64,000 nt of DNA from Asterias rubens (GCF_902459465.1 NC_047064.1:7032762-7096761), one strand, 5' to 3'. Shown: positions 32,600 to 43,870, numbered from the stretch's first letter. The notes: generated by a model not told the origin, from the letters alone. Program-made: numbers and translations.

Positions 32600-32859
32600 A
32601 ATGATTAAAATGAAGTTAAGAGTTATAAATAAAAAATCTGATGTAAATAATTACATGCAACCAAAGGGTACATGAAAACAATAAATTCAAATTAAAACTG
32701 TGGCAAGAGCAATGCTGAAAAACAACAAATAAATACAATGGGGAAAGTTGGCAAGTTTAGCAGAAAACAATGTCGAGAAATAATGTGGGCCCCATCAGTA
32801 GTCGTCGAAAGGTGTTTTGTTTGAACACACAATCAAAATTGGAAACGAAATACAGCGTA

Positions 32860-32877
32860 TCCCCACATTGGGCGCCA
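32860..32877 (-). promoter_or_regulatory. Primer binding site, tRNA-Lys type
   Basis: Four bases inside the 5' LTR, the coding strand reads TGGCGCCCAATGTGGGGA. This is close to the complement of the 3' end of tRNA-Lys (the TGGCGCCCAACGTGGGG class), with the difference CAATG for CAACG. It would prime minus-strand DNA synthesis. Confidence 0.75.
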
Positions 32878-32881
32878 ATTA

Positions 32882-33832
32882 TGTAACAGGTTTGAGTGCG
32901 GCTAGCGCACTCTGTGCTGAAACATAATAAATTTTACAAGGGACACGCTGTTTTTGTGGTGTTGTAAAATATGAAGAAAGTTTTATTCAAATCCCGACTA
33001 CTATAAAGGGAGAGGCGAATTTAAAACGCTGTATTTATACAGTGCAAATGAGATAATAATAAAATCTCAAATACAAAAGAGGAGAAAAACAAACCCAGCG
33101 GGTCTCGACAATAAAAATGCAACGAAAATAACAATGAAACTTTATACAATGGAAATATAAAACAAAAATAAATGAATGGCCTATCTGTTGGTGTTGGACT
33201 TGGACGGACGCTGACGATAACTTGAATTGAAGATACTTGAATTGAAGATGGTGTGACAATGAAAAAGTTCTTCCAGCAAAGTTGAAGATATTGGGGCTGC
33301 GAAGATTATGATGACAAACTTGAAGACTTCAGAACCAGTTCCTTGTCCTTGATCAGGGGACAGGATTACTGTTCTGGTACAAGTGGGTATGACGAAAATA
33401 CAGTGAAGATAAGTAGGCTACAGTTGATGACACGCTGTCCTGCTGGCTCTCTTGATTTGGATTCGGCCTAGAGCAGGACAGGGGATGAATATACAATTAT
33501 TGTGGTGATAAAGCTGGGCTGGCGCAATCCAACGTAGATGTCCGACAGAGGCAAAGTGTAATTATTGAAGGAACTTGGAGGGTTAATTCTAACACTATCC
33601 GTCCTCTGTCGGTGTCCAGTGGCCAAGTGTCAAACCACTTCCTTGGGTTTGGTCACTGACCCCTGAGACATCCCTTCCTCAATAGCCGTGATTGGTTGCA
33701 AAGCCTGCTACCAATCACCCACTCATCACACACCACCAGGCAACCACCCACCCTAGACTCGCCCTAGTCCGAGCAGGACATAGGGAAACTAGGGGTAACA
33801 AAAAAAGGGGGTTGCAATTTCATCCCATTACA
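32882..33832 (-). repeat. 5' LTR of the Ty3/gypsy element
   Basis: 951 bp, TGTAA...TTACA on the coding strand. It carries a TATA box (GTATAAATAC, 33040-33031) and, about 50 bases downstream, AATAAA (32987-32982). Transcription would therefore start near 33005, giving a short R and a U5 of roughly 100 bases. The sequence differs from the other LTR only by about four transitions. Confidence 0.93.
33031..33040 (-). promoter_or_regulatory. LTR TATA box
   Basis: GTATAAATAC on the coding strand within the 5' LTR; the AATAAA signal follows at 32987-32982. Spacing suits an LTR promoter followed by the R region. Confidence 0.55.
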
Positions 33833-33954
33833 CATTATTCTCTTGCAACTTCGATGACCAATATTGAGCCCAAAGTTTCTCAGGTTTGTTATTGATGGAT
33901 AATGTTGTGGTACACCAAGTGAAAATACTGGTCTTTTAAACGTGTCCAGTGCCT
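33833..33954 (+). repeat. Family A MITE, right part, split by the retrotransposon
   Basis: It continues the element broken at 25908. Removing the retrotransposon and one CATT joins TTTCATTATTCTCTTGCAAC, then TTCGATGACCAATATTGAGC, CAGGTTTGTTATTGATGGATAATG and GTCCAGTGCCTTTTA, which is the normal family A order. This confirms the insertion site and the target duplication. Confidence 0.75.
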
Positions 33955-34610
33955 TTTACAAGCAAATAATGTAGGCCCCTAGATATTCAGCAAGTTATCT
34001 AGATGTGCCGTATCATTCGATCACGGTTGATCCGTAAAACAGTTCAACAATGAAAGAGTCTGGGACCATATGCCAAATAGTTTGTTCGTGCACCTAATGA
34101 GTTCCGAAACCTAACATTTCTGTTAGCTCTGAAATTTACATAGAACATAACCATGGCGTTTCTTGATGTGATTTTTAGCCTATTGACTGTCAAGTCAGTA
34201 CTGGTTGGGTTGGCAGCTCTCTTCATAGCTACATGGTTTTACCGACGGCCGAGGAACCTTCCTCCCGGCCCGACTGGATGGCCCCTTCTTGGCTACCTCC
34301 CAAATCTCATCTCGGCCGGGGACGAGTACAAGAACTTAACCCGACTGGCTAAGACCTACGGACCGGTGTTTAGTATGAATCTAGGCGGTACATTGGTGGT
34401 GGTCGTCAACAGCTTCGCTTCTATCAAGGAGGCTCTTAGTCACCCCAACACCGCAGCCCGTCCACCCACAAGCTTCTTCAGGAACATGACAGAAGATCCA
34501 GAGGCCATGGGTAACGTTTGCTATTAATTATACTTTCCAAACCACTTCATATTATTGAATAAAGACATCGAACGAAGTTCAGACAGATTACGGACCACGT
34601 AGCAAAAAAT

Positions 34611-34973
34611 GCCGGTGTCTCATGCAATGTATGCACTACTATCTAATGGGCATTATTGGATATGCAAAAATGTCTGTCGGACATGCAATCGTGTCCGCGC
34701 GGACGCTGCTGCATAATGCAATTGTGTCCGACAGGATACATATGCATATGCAGTTGTGTCTGCCCCGTGCAAAACCGTCCTTACAGTAAATTAAACGCCC
34801 TTGGTTTACAAGCTAACTGAATGTTCATCGGCCGTTGGGTATTCGCTGCAATCATACAGTCATGTACATGGCCACTGGACGGTTTTTGCAAAGCCCCGGA
34901 CACGATTGCATATGCAAAAGTGTCCGGAGCGGACAGTTTTGCATCGCGGACACAAATGCATCTGACACCGGCT
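34611..34973. repeat. Imperfect foldback element in P450 intron 1
   Basis: The left end GCCGGTGTCTCATGCA pairs with TGCATCTGACACCGGC at the right end. The inside is full of short related motifs: GTCCGACAGG, CATATGCA, TGTCCGGAGCGGACA and TGCAAAA. No coding content. It lies between exons 1 and 2 of the damaged P450. Confidence 0.55.
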
Positions 34974-35071
34974 ATACAGAAAAAAATTGGCTGCAAAACT
35001 TATCACCTATCAGTTAGTCTACCTGCAGTACACTAATCCCCATTGTTATTTATCTACAGGGATATGCTGCG

Positions 35072-35829
35072 TTTTTTCATGCGTGACCTCGGTTTGAGTA
35101 CTAATTAGTCAAAAGGGCTTCTGTAATTCGGTCATTTTCAGCCTTTGCTGAAAAGTCTCAACCAAAATAATGCACCAGTAAATTGAAACGAAGAATATAT
35201 CTGTCGTTATGTATAAAAACAATCGGTGCAACTCAAATTTTAAAAAGTGAAATTTTTACAGAGAAAACATGTCACAAAAACACGGAAAATGTTCATGTTA
35301 TGAATGTCGGCAACAGTCCCCAATTAGTATGTATGGATAGATTATTTCATATTCTACCTGGAAATGTTTAAAGCGAGACCGGATCGTTCCTAGTCCAGTC
35401 AGGATACAGCGATTTCCACCGCTAATCCAAATCTCACATTACGAAAAAGTCAACTATTAGACAGAATGGTTTTCTTGCACGGGTGATTGGCTGACGATGA
35501 CATCATCGACTGATAGGGCAGCATGCTGTTTTTCGCTGGCATGGTACCTTGACCACCAAGCCTAAGTTAATAACTGACAAAAGCGCCCGTCTATACCATG
35601 GGCTGTATGAGCGGATTCCTCATTCAGCCCATAGTATAGACGGGCGCTTTTGTTATTGAATAACTTAGGCTTGGTGGTCAAAGTACCATGCCAACGAAAA
35701 ACAGCATGCTGCCCTATCAGTCGATGATGTCATCGTCAGCCAATAACCCGTGAAAAGGCAAAAAAAAGACTGAATTTCAGAAGCCCTTTGTACTAGTTAA
35801 TATTCAAACCAAGGTCACGCATGAAAAAT
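35072..35829. repeat. Composite foldback element in P450 intron 1
   Basis: Outer arms (TTTTTCATGCGTGACCTCGG at 35073 and CCAAGGTCACGCATGAAAAA ending at 35828) and inner arms (CACGGGTGATTGGCTGACGA at about 35478 and TCGTCAGCCAATAACCCGTG ending at about 35752) are mirror images. The centre is AGCGCCCGTCTATACCATGG...CCCATAGTATAGACGGGCGCT. About 340 bases (35140-35477) are present only in the left arm, consistent with an insertion there or a deletion on the right. Confidence 0.7.
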
Positions 35830-37525
35830 CACGCCTACTCGCGCAGATAAATGACAAAGGTGACTTATTAAGTTGAGTGTTCTGCGGGTGGACTGCTATA
35901 CATTGCGTGTTACGAACCTCTAAACATAATGAGAAGTTGAGATAATGATACTGGTTAAACCATACAACACTGTTTGTACTGCGTTCTAGGCGATTAGCGG
36001 CGTTTCCGTATAGTTGGTTGTTCAAGCTGTACAAAGGAATTCATATGACGAAAGACAGTTGTTGTATCGTATAGTTATTTCTTCTTCAATTAGGTGTGGT
36101 CAACTCTTCTGGTGACAGCTGGTCTCAGCAGAGGAAGTTTTGTCTGTCAGTACTGAGAGGGTTGGGCGTGTGGAGGTCAAGCTTCGAGGACGCCATCGCT
36201 ACCGAGGCAGGGTGCCTCATCAACGGTATCAAGGAACACGAGGGGAACCCATTCAATCCAGCTCATTTGTTAGGTAATGCTGTCTCGAATGTCATCTGCT
36301 CCGTTACCCTGGGTAAAAGATTCGACTACTCTGATCCAAAGTTCCAGCAACTGCTGAAGTTGATGAACCGTAACTTCGAACTAAATAAAGGTGGACAGGT
36401 GTATCTTGTTCTACCCATCATGGATTATTTGTCATTCATGTCAGATTTCAAAGAAATGAAGAGTAACGTACACTTGATTCTCGAGTGCCTCCGGGAGAAC
36501 GTGGAGGAATTAACACCGAGGCAATGTAGATGCCGACATTTTGAATGATTTCATTGACGTCTTCATCAGAGACACTCACGTCAACGAGACCAAGAACACC
36601 AGGAGTTACATTACCATAGATAATATGTTGCTGACATCCCTGGACCTCTTTGCGGCCGGAACAGAGACTTCATCAACCACCCTCCGCTGGGCTTTGCTAT
36701 ACATGATGGCCTACCCTGAGGCACAAACCAAGATACAACAGGAAATAGATGAGATCGTGGGTAGAAATCGTCTACCACGCCTCGCAGACAAACCTCAGCT
36801 ACCATACACTGAGGCGACCATCCTTGAGGTGCAGCGTCTGGCGTCCATTGTGGCTGTTAACCTTCCTCACAGGTTCTCCGAGGATACCAGCCTACTTGGC
36901 TACGATATCCCAAAGGGGACAATGCTCATTGCTAATCTTTGGGCGGTCAGCCGAGATCCATCGATCTGGTCAGATCCAAACAAATTTAATCCGGAGAGAT
37001 TTCTTGACGAAGCTGGCTCCTTGAAGCCGAGGGAGGAGCATCTGCCTTTTAGTACAGGCAACACGACCGATCCAATTCTATCCCATCATCAAAAAACAAC
37101 TGCATTCAAACATGGGGAAAAACAAGTACACAAGAGACTCAGTGATGGAACACGAGACTTTAACAAAGATGATCTTTCGGAAACAATCGTATTACATTAA
37201 CCGCTTGAATATGTTGATACAAACTTAATTTGGTATTGTTCTTGTTTCCATTGCAGGTCGTCGGGTGTGTCTTGGAGAGCAGCTTGCCAAGATGGAGCTG
37301 TTCATCTTCTTCTCACATTTACTGCATCAGTTTTCCTTCAAGAAACTGGATGATTCTCAACCTTTATCTTTCGAGGCTACCAATGGCCTCACGTTAGCTC
37401 CGATTCCATTCGAAGTTTGTGCCATTCCTAGAGAGTAAATGGACCAACAATCAACCCACAATCTCTTCGCTTGCAGAGGAATGCTTTGTTTTACACTCCT
37501 CTTGATTGTTAATCATGGCTATGAT

Positions 37526-37531
37526 AATAAA
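37526..37531 (+). terminator. Polyadenylation signal of the P450 at 34.2-37.4 kb
   Basis: AATAAA, 88 bases past the stop codon and the first such hexamer downstream. No GU-rich element is obvious. Confidence 0.5.
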
Positions 37532-38397
37532 TTCACATTATTACTAGGGTGACTGGATTGTGATTATGTAAAAAGCTGTTTTATTGTTTTGTTTCTGAGG
37601 TTATTCGATATTTTAAAAGATTTTAAAGAATAACAAAAAAGAAAAAAATTCAGTTGTAAATAGTAATACCAAAATGTGTACTCAGAATTTAAGAGAAGGT
37701 TTCTTGAGCATTTTGATGGTGTATTATTAATTTCCTTTTGTTGTTGTAATTGTTAACTTTCAGTACGAGGCAACAAACAGGTGGAACTATTTTATATAGA
37801 CAACGTTGAATTTGTTTTGGTAAAACACTTAAAGGCGTCCCGGGCCTAGAGCCTTGCGTTATCCGATGCGTTGTAAATGAGGGTCAATTCAATACCTTCT
37901 TAAATCTACATTACAACGAAATGGGGAAAAGAGCCGTCCTTGCTTAATTAAAAAAAGACTCAGTATCGTTAAAGTCTTGTAAAAGGCAGTAGAAATGGGT
38001 GGAACATAGTTCTGTTAAGGGCTTGGCCAAAATATGAATGCTGCGTTTGCACAGACCATCTGACTCACGTTTACATAATAATGTTGTATGCTGGGATACC
38101 AAGTGCGCCCTCTTTGTTCTTGGGTCTGATACAACTTTGCTATTTGCATATATTTTGTTTACTAAAAAAATACTAAAGTTTGTGTCCCCTGATCTTTGGA
38201 CCTTTCGCTTTTCCGTTTTAACATGACCGAGTAACAGCACCAAATCTGTTTTGGTTTGTAGTTGTCTCTCCAGGTCCTCTTGACGGTTATTATTATCATG
38301 CGAGAAGTATCATGTTGAGGTTTATGCCAAGTCATTATTTTTGTTAGAGTGTGTTACAATGCAAGTTTAACAAGCACTCTGTATAGTAAGCAATGTG
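37532..38397. other. Intergenic spacer between P450 genes
   Basis: AT-rich with no coding block. A segment ATACCAAGTGCGCCCTCTTT, then GGGTCTGATACAACTTTGC and TATTTGCATAT (about 38097-38153), recurs in diverged form at about 43909-43960, so it is a dispersed repeat. Confidence 0.45.
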
Positions 38398-38401
38398 TTA
38401 A

Positions 38402-38757
38402 AGGCAGTGGACACTATTGGTAATTATTCAAAATAAGTGTTGGCATAAAAACTATACTTGCATGGTAACGAGCAATGGAGAGCTGTTGATAGTCTAAAAC
38501 ATCGTGAGAAACAGCTCTCTCTGAAGTAACGTAGTTTTCGAGAAATATGTAATTTTTCACGTGATTTTTGAGACCTCAGAATAAGGTTTTGAGGTCTGAA
38601 ATCAAGCATCTGAAAGCACACAACTTCGTGTGACAAGGGTGTTTTTCATTCATAGTCATTTGGCAACTTCGACGACCAATTGAGCTCAAATTTTCACAGG
38701 TTTGTTATTTTATGCATATGTTGAGATACACCAAGTGAAAAGACTGGTCTTTGAACC
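38402..38757 (+). repeat. Family A MITE
   Basis: It follows TTAA (38398-38401) and begins AGGCAGTGGACACTATTGGTAA. It contains the palindromic middle GAGACCTCAGAATAAGGTTTTGAGGTCT and the blocks CACACAACTTCGTGTGACAAGGGTG, CGACGACCAATTGAGCTC and GATACACCAAGTG. It stops at CTGGTCTTTGA without the final inverted terminus. Confidence 0.7.
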
Positions 38758-39466
38758 TGTTATACCATTATACATTCTAGTCGAGTTTACTCGTTTGTGA
38801 TGTGATTGTGTATTATGGACCGTACATCACGTTACTGTATTCCATTAAATTAGTTGCATGAGATAATTTTATCTTTTATACATGTTGTATATTCTCTGTA
38901 AATGCTTGTTCTTTGTTTGTAGAGGGCCGTTCGCCAACCCCATACGACGTGGCCATTTTGTCCATCTATTTGTCATTGAGAAACGCTTTGTTGAGGGACA
39001 TGACGTAGATATTTTACCAATAAAACTAATTTCAATGTGGTCGCGCTTTTTTGAGATATCGCCGACAATCCTGAGCGAAAAAAAAAACGTCCATGCAGGA
39101 AGAATAATCCCATTATAGGAATACACACTTTGTCCAAGATTCAAATTTTGGTACATAAAAACTGATTTTTTTTAATATATTTTTTATAACCACATTAATT
39201 CGAAGAGAAATGTTTCTCAAAACACTTTATAAACGACCAATACTTATTAACTTAAAGAGTGATCACCAAACGTATACCTCCCCTTTAACGGCTTACCCAC
39301 AGTATCAGCCACTGTGCAATCCCCAAATGTCCCATTGTGATGTCAGTGTGTGACAACCTTTCAATAATTTGCCAACAAACGGAATGTTATATTTTACTCA
39401 GCAAGGCAGTGATACCCAACACAAATACCACGTGATGTTTACCTGAACCCTGCTGGGAATGACTGT
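38758..39466. other. Intergenic spacer
   Basis: No coding block recognised. The segment GTATACCTCCCCTTTA...GTATCAGCCANTGTGC...CCCATTGT (about 39262-39345) also occurs at about 25521-25577, each time upstream of a family A MITE, so the flanks were duplicated with it. Confidence 0.45.
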
Positions 39467-39470
39467 TTAA

Positions 39471-39741
39471 AGGCACTCGACACTATTGGTAAATACTCAA
39501 AATAAGCGTTTTTAGCATAAAGTTACATAAAACATTAGCATAACTTACTAGGTAACGAGGAAAGCTGTTGATAGTATGAGAAACGGATCTCTCAGAAGTA
39601 ACGTTTTAGTTTTTGAGAAAGAGGTAAGTTGCAACTATCGATTGAGCCCAAATATTCACAGGTTTGTTATTGCATGCATAATGTTGGGACACCAGGTGAA
39701 AATACTGGTCTTTTGGCAATTACTAAACGTGTATAGTGCCT
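39471..39741 (+). repeat. Family A MITE with both TTAA flanks
   Basis: Ends AGGCACTCGACACTATTGGTAA and GTGTATAGTGCCT, flanked by TTAA at 39467-39470 and 39742-39745. Shorter than the other copies because the middle is deleted. The pair of TTAA flanks supports a TTAA target duplication. Confidence 0.7.
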
Positions 39742-40073
39742 TTAACAAGCAAATCTGCAGGCCCCTAGATATTTGGCAAGTTGGCAAAGTGGGGTCGCAT
39801 CATTCGATCAAGGTTATTCAAACACAACTCGATATTGAAATAGTCTGGGTCAGTATGCAAAATTTAAGAAAAGGGATCATTGTTGAGATTATTCTGATAG
39901 AAATTGTTGACGGATTAAGGTGCTGCGTGACACAATGCTAAAGGTTGCACGTCCCACGGCTAATAATCAACCCATAGAGCAGTGAAGAGGGAGTCGTTTC
40001 GTGCACAGGGTATACAAGTTGAGTTCTGAGACCTCCAGTTTTGTTTGCTCTGAATTGACAAACAGAACACACC

Positions 40074-43000
40074 ATGGCGTTTCTACTTGGGATAATTAGC
40101 TTATTGACTGCCAAGTCAGTGATAGTTGGGTTGATAGCTCTCCTCATAGCTACATGGTTTTACCGACGGCCGAGAAATCTTCCTCCTGGCCCGACTGGAT
40201 GGCCCCTTCTTGGCTACTTCCCAAATCTAATCTTGGCCGGGGACGAGTACAAGAACATTACCCGACTTGCTAAGACCTACGGACCGGTGTTTAGTATGAA
40301 TCTAGGCGGTACATTGGTGGTGGTCGTCAACAGCTTCGCTTCCATCAAGGAAGCTCTTGGTCACCCAAACACCGCAGCTCGTCCACCCACAAGCTTCTAC
40401 AGGAAGATGACGAATGATCCAGAGGCCATAAGTAAGTTTTGCTTTAATACACTTTCCAAACCGCTATAATAACACATTATGCTGGGGACAGCAAACATGT
40501 TACAGATTCACTTTGGTCTAAAAACATTTACATTGAATTAGTATTGGAGAACTTAGCCGTGTCGCAATTTGTTTGTGAATAATTTGCAACAATGGAACAA
40601 TTCAATAATATATGCCTGAAAATTTGCGAAACTGTTTGCAATATGGCGAAACAAGCCATGAACATCAACGTCAACAATTATCTTCGATGTCCACTATTGA
40701 TGAATTGCACATAGCGTCACCGACCGCTATATTTGATGAAACATTGAAAAGGTGCACGCTACAACTGTCAGCCAATGGTATTATCATTTCACGCGTACAT
40801 ATCAAAGATGGTGGTCAATGACGTCATGTGCAATCCATCTTTGTACAGCCTTTATTCATACTTTTTACATCATGCGATGCGGTTTATGACGTCACAGCCC
40901 TGTTCGCTGCGAATTTTTGGCAGGGGAATTGCCCTACATGCGTACTTCCGAATTATTCGTTGCGAATTATTTGTGGCTTCAAAAGGAGGTATAAAGGTTA
41001 ACAAATAAATAACCAAATACAAAAATATCGTTATATCTGGGAAAAAAAGAAAATTAACATCTCAGAGTTAACATAGAGAAGATAAGCCGGCAATCAAAAC
41101 TTTAGTTTGAATGAAACTGCGGTTAGTCTTATTTTTAAGTAGGTTTAAGAAAACACAGTTTGTTGGTTTATGATCACCTGTCCTTGATCTTGTAGTTAAA
41201 GCCAATTGTATCCATTCAGTCTGCCCCAATGTCAGGTTATTTGTGTATTTAAAGGATTGTTATACAGAATTGGTAAGAAAACAAAATCGTGAAGATCACA
41301 GATTTACACGTACACGGTCTAATGATGACGATAGTACAAAAACATCCCTTGAAATATTTCTACCTGAAATGTCATATTTGATGAGAAATAAATAATTTGC
41401 TTAGTAGTCTATCGCTCAGTGAGCGTTTTGTTCATTTTGTTGTTTGCATATTTAATGTCATGCAAAATGTGTAATCGGTTTTTCACTATTTTCTCATGAC
41501 CCTGATGGATGATCGTTCTCTAACGTCTACAGGTTTGACAGTTCATGTATATTGTGTATTAATACATTAAGTGCAGTGCCAGCAACTGTTTTGTTAGCAA
41601 AACCAATTCTGTAATTTTCCCAACTGCATAAATAGTTTACAATAAAATGTAATCCGTTTGGTTGTTGCCGTTGCTCCACCATATATGCATCATGGAGGAA
41701 TAATGGTTCTATAGAGCTGGTCTAAAAGGGGCCAAATAAGAACGGGACGCAAGTATGAACACGAATCTCCTTGGACAGAGGCTTTAACACACAGGGAGAA
41801 TTTTGTTTTTATGTAATTAGTGTTGTTCTTCTCCAAAGGTGTAGGTAACGCCTCCGGTGAGAACTGGTTCCAGCAGAGGAAGTTTTGTCTGTCAGTACTG
41901 AGAGGGTTGGGCGTGTGGAGGTCAAGCTTCGAGGACGCCATCGCAACAGAGGCAGGGTGCCTCATCAACGGCATCAAGGAACACAAGGGGAACCCATTCA
42001 ATCCAGCTCTTTTGTTAAGTAATGCTGTCTCGAATGTCATCTGCTCCGTTACCCTGGGTAAAAGATTCGACTACTCTGATCCAAAGTTCCAGAAACTGCT
42101 GAAGTCAATGAGCCGTAACTTCGAGCTTAGTGGCGGCGGAGAGATGTACACGTACCTACCCATCATGGAGTACTTGTCATTCACGTCAACTTCCAGAGAA
42201 ATGGAAGGTAACATACGTTCAATTATCGAGTTCATCCGGGAGAGCGTGGAAAACCATCGAAGCAATTTAGACCTCGAGAATCCGAAAGATTTCATCGATG
42301 TCTTCCTCAGAGAGATCCACGACAATAACAATGAGAATAGAAAGGAGTACATTACCATGGACAATATGTTGCTGACGTGTTTTGACCTATTTACGGCTGG
42401 AACAGAGACTGCATCAACCACCCTCCGCTGGGCTTTGCTGTACATGATGGCCTACCCTGAGGTACAAGCCAAGATACAACAGGAAATAGATGAGATCGTG
42501 GGTAGAAATCGTCTACCACGCCTCGCAGACAAACCACAGCTGCCATACACTGAGGCGACCCTCCTTGAGGTGCAGCGTCTGGCGTCCATTGTGGCTGTCA
42601 ACCCTCCCCACATGTTCTCCGAGGATACCAGACTACTTGGCTACGATATCCCCAAGGGGACATTGATTATTGCCAATCTTTGGGCCGTCAGCCACGATCC
42701 ATCCACCTGGTCCGATCCAGAAAAATTCATCCCGGAGAGATTTCTTGACGAGGCTGGTTCCTTGAAGCCAAGGTTGGAACTTCTGCCCTTTGGTTCAGGT
42801 AAATTTTCAAGTAGAACAGTCAAATACTTTTCACATCAAATAATAACAATTGCATTGTTTGAACATAGGGCAAAAACAGTATCCAATAACATTTCAGTTG
42901 AATACGAAACTTTGCCAGTGATGTGCTTTTTACATTAACCTCTGAGAAATTTTGATACCAAATATATTTTTAACTTTTCTGGTTTTTTTTGTTTGTTTTC

Positions 43001-43189
43001 CTTGCAGGTCGCCGGGTGTGTCTAGGAGAGCAACTTGCCAAGATGGAGCTGTTCATCTTCTTCTCACATTTACTGCATCAGTTCTCCTTCAAGAAACCGG
43101 ATGATTCTCAACCATTATCTTTCAAGGCTATCAACGGCGTCACGTTGGCTCCAATTCCATTCGAAGTTCGCGCCATTCCTAGAGAGTAA
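40074..43189 (+). CDS. Cytochrome P450, CYP2 clan (intact)
   Basis: Exons 40074-40431, 41839-42798 and 43008-43189 (358 + 960 + 182 nt), GT-AG introns in phase 1, giving 499 aa. Residues about 3-30 are a membrane anchor (LTAKSVIVGLIALLIATWF), followed by RRPRNLPPGPTGWP. Exon 2 holds I-helix AGTETASTT (306-314), K-helix EVQR (363-366) and PERF (418-421). FGSGRRVCLGE contains the haem cysteine 444 and is split by intron 2 after its second G. The start is the first ATG of the exon (ACACCATGG, a good Kozak context). It should be a microsomal monooxygenase working with P450 reductase; the substrate is unknown. It is closest to the damaged paralogue at 34.2 kb (shared IVAVN, LLGYDIPKGT and IANLWAVS). 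Of the five P450 copies here, this one and the first tandem copy are the ones that look functional. Confidence 0.93.
40432..41838 (+). other. Intron 1 of the intact P450
   Basis: Donor A|GTAAGT and acceptor CTCCAAAG. It is AT-rich, without a recognised mobile element or other gene; short open frames inside it lack any family signature. The matching introns of the tandem copies hold SINEs, and that of the 34-kb gene holds foldback elements. Confidence 0.7.
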
Positions 43190-43519
43190 AATGGACTCAC
43201 ACAACTCCACAACCTTTTTGCCTGGGGGAGGAATACAACGTGGTTTCACGAGATGTTCATCTTCGATTTACTACGCGTTTATACTCCCCCAATGCTTCGG
43301 CACGTGTTTATATAATGTTTTCTCAATTCACAAATAGTTGCTTGGCTGAACTGTTATTATTGCATCACCTGTTTTATTAGATTTTAAAACATTTTTCATT
43401 AGATTTAAAAGATCAGTTGGAAATTGGTTATTTCAACATGCGGTCCAAAAGTTAAAAGAGACTATCCTGAACACATAACTGTGTATTTTATCACCAGGAA
43501 TACTTTGGCTTCCGTCAGT

Positions 43520-43870
43520 ATGTTTGGGCAGCTTCGTAGAGCCGCGGTCCCAAGCGACTGGAACGAGAGACCACACAAACAAGTGGCGAACACGAGGCTC
43601 TTTTCCAACTTTTTTTGCGGTATATTATGTGTCTTTATAATCTCGACTTTTGCTACCCAAAAGGGTAACAAAAGTCCAAACCAATGAGAAGCGACGGGGT
43701 CAGCGAGTCAGCAAACAATAATGCACGTTCCATGCTCTATACATAATTCATAAACAAAACCGCAAAACAAGTTGGAAAAAACCATCGTGGCTTCGCCACT
43801 CGCGTGTGTTGCCTCCCGCTCCAGTCGATTGGGCCGGCTCTACGAAGCTGTCCAAGCCACGGTGAAGGCC
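43520..43870. repeat. Foldback element, arms with CAGCTTCGTAGAGCC
   Basis: The left arm GGGCAGCTTCGTAGAGCCGC, then GACTGGAACGAGAGACCACAC and TCCAACTTTTTTTGCGG, is mirrored by CCGCAAAACAAGTTGGA, CTCCAGTCGATTGGGCCGGC and TCTACGAAGCTGTCC. The centre holds about 150 bases. No coding capacity. It lies about 330 bases past the P450 stop. Confidence 0.6.

Larger units (their letters stand above)
25909..33832 (-). mobile_element. Complete Ty3/gypsy LTR retrotransposon with PNMA-like Gag
   Basis: A 7.9-kb element read on the minus strand: 5' LTR 33832-32882, primer site, gag 32599-31190, pol 31161-26986, 3' LTR 26859-25909. Both LTRs are 951 bp, begin TGTAA and end TTACA, and differ by about four substitutions by eye (near 26082/33055, 26429/33402, 26600/33573 and 26840/33813), so insertion was recent. 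CATT (25905-25908 and 33833-33836) flanks it as a 4-bp target duplication. The order protease, RT, RNase H, integrase places it in Ty3/gypsy. There is no envelope frame. Both main frames are open, so it could be autonomous. It sits inside a family A MITE, between the duplicated P450 pair and the P450 at 34.2 kb. Confidence 0.95.
34153..37438 (+). pseudogene. Cytochrome P450, CYP2 clan, with frameshift and altered splice donor
   Basis: Same exon plan as its paralogues: exon 1 34153-34510 (358 nt), exon 2 36094-37057 (964 nt, four more than the others) and exon 3 37257-37438 (182 nt, stop TAA). Motifs kept: hydrophobic N-terminal anchor, RRPRNLPPGPTGWP, AGTETSSTT, EVQR, PERF and GRRVCLGEQLAK with the haem cysteine. 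Two defects are visible. About four extra bases near 36510-36513 (TTAA within GAGGAATTAACACC) shift the frame after ENVEE, and a stop comes at 36546-36548, before the I-helix. The donor of exon 2, which is AG|GTAAAT in the paralogues, is AG|GCAACA here. GC-AG introns exist, so that change alone need not be fatal. Exon 1 ends with a normal G|GTAACG donor. It is probably inactive. An alternative is an assembly error in the frameshift region. Confidence 0.85.
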
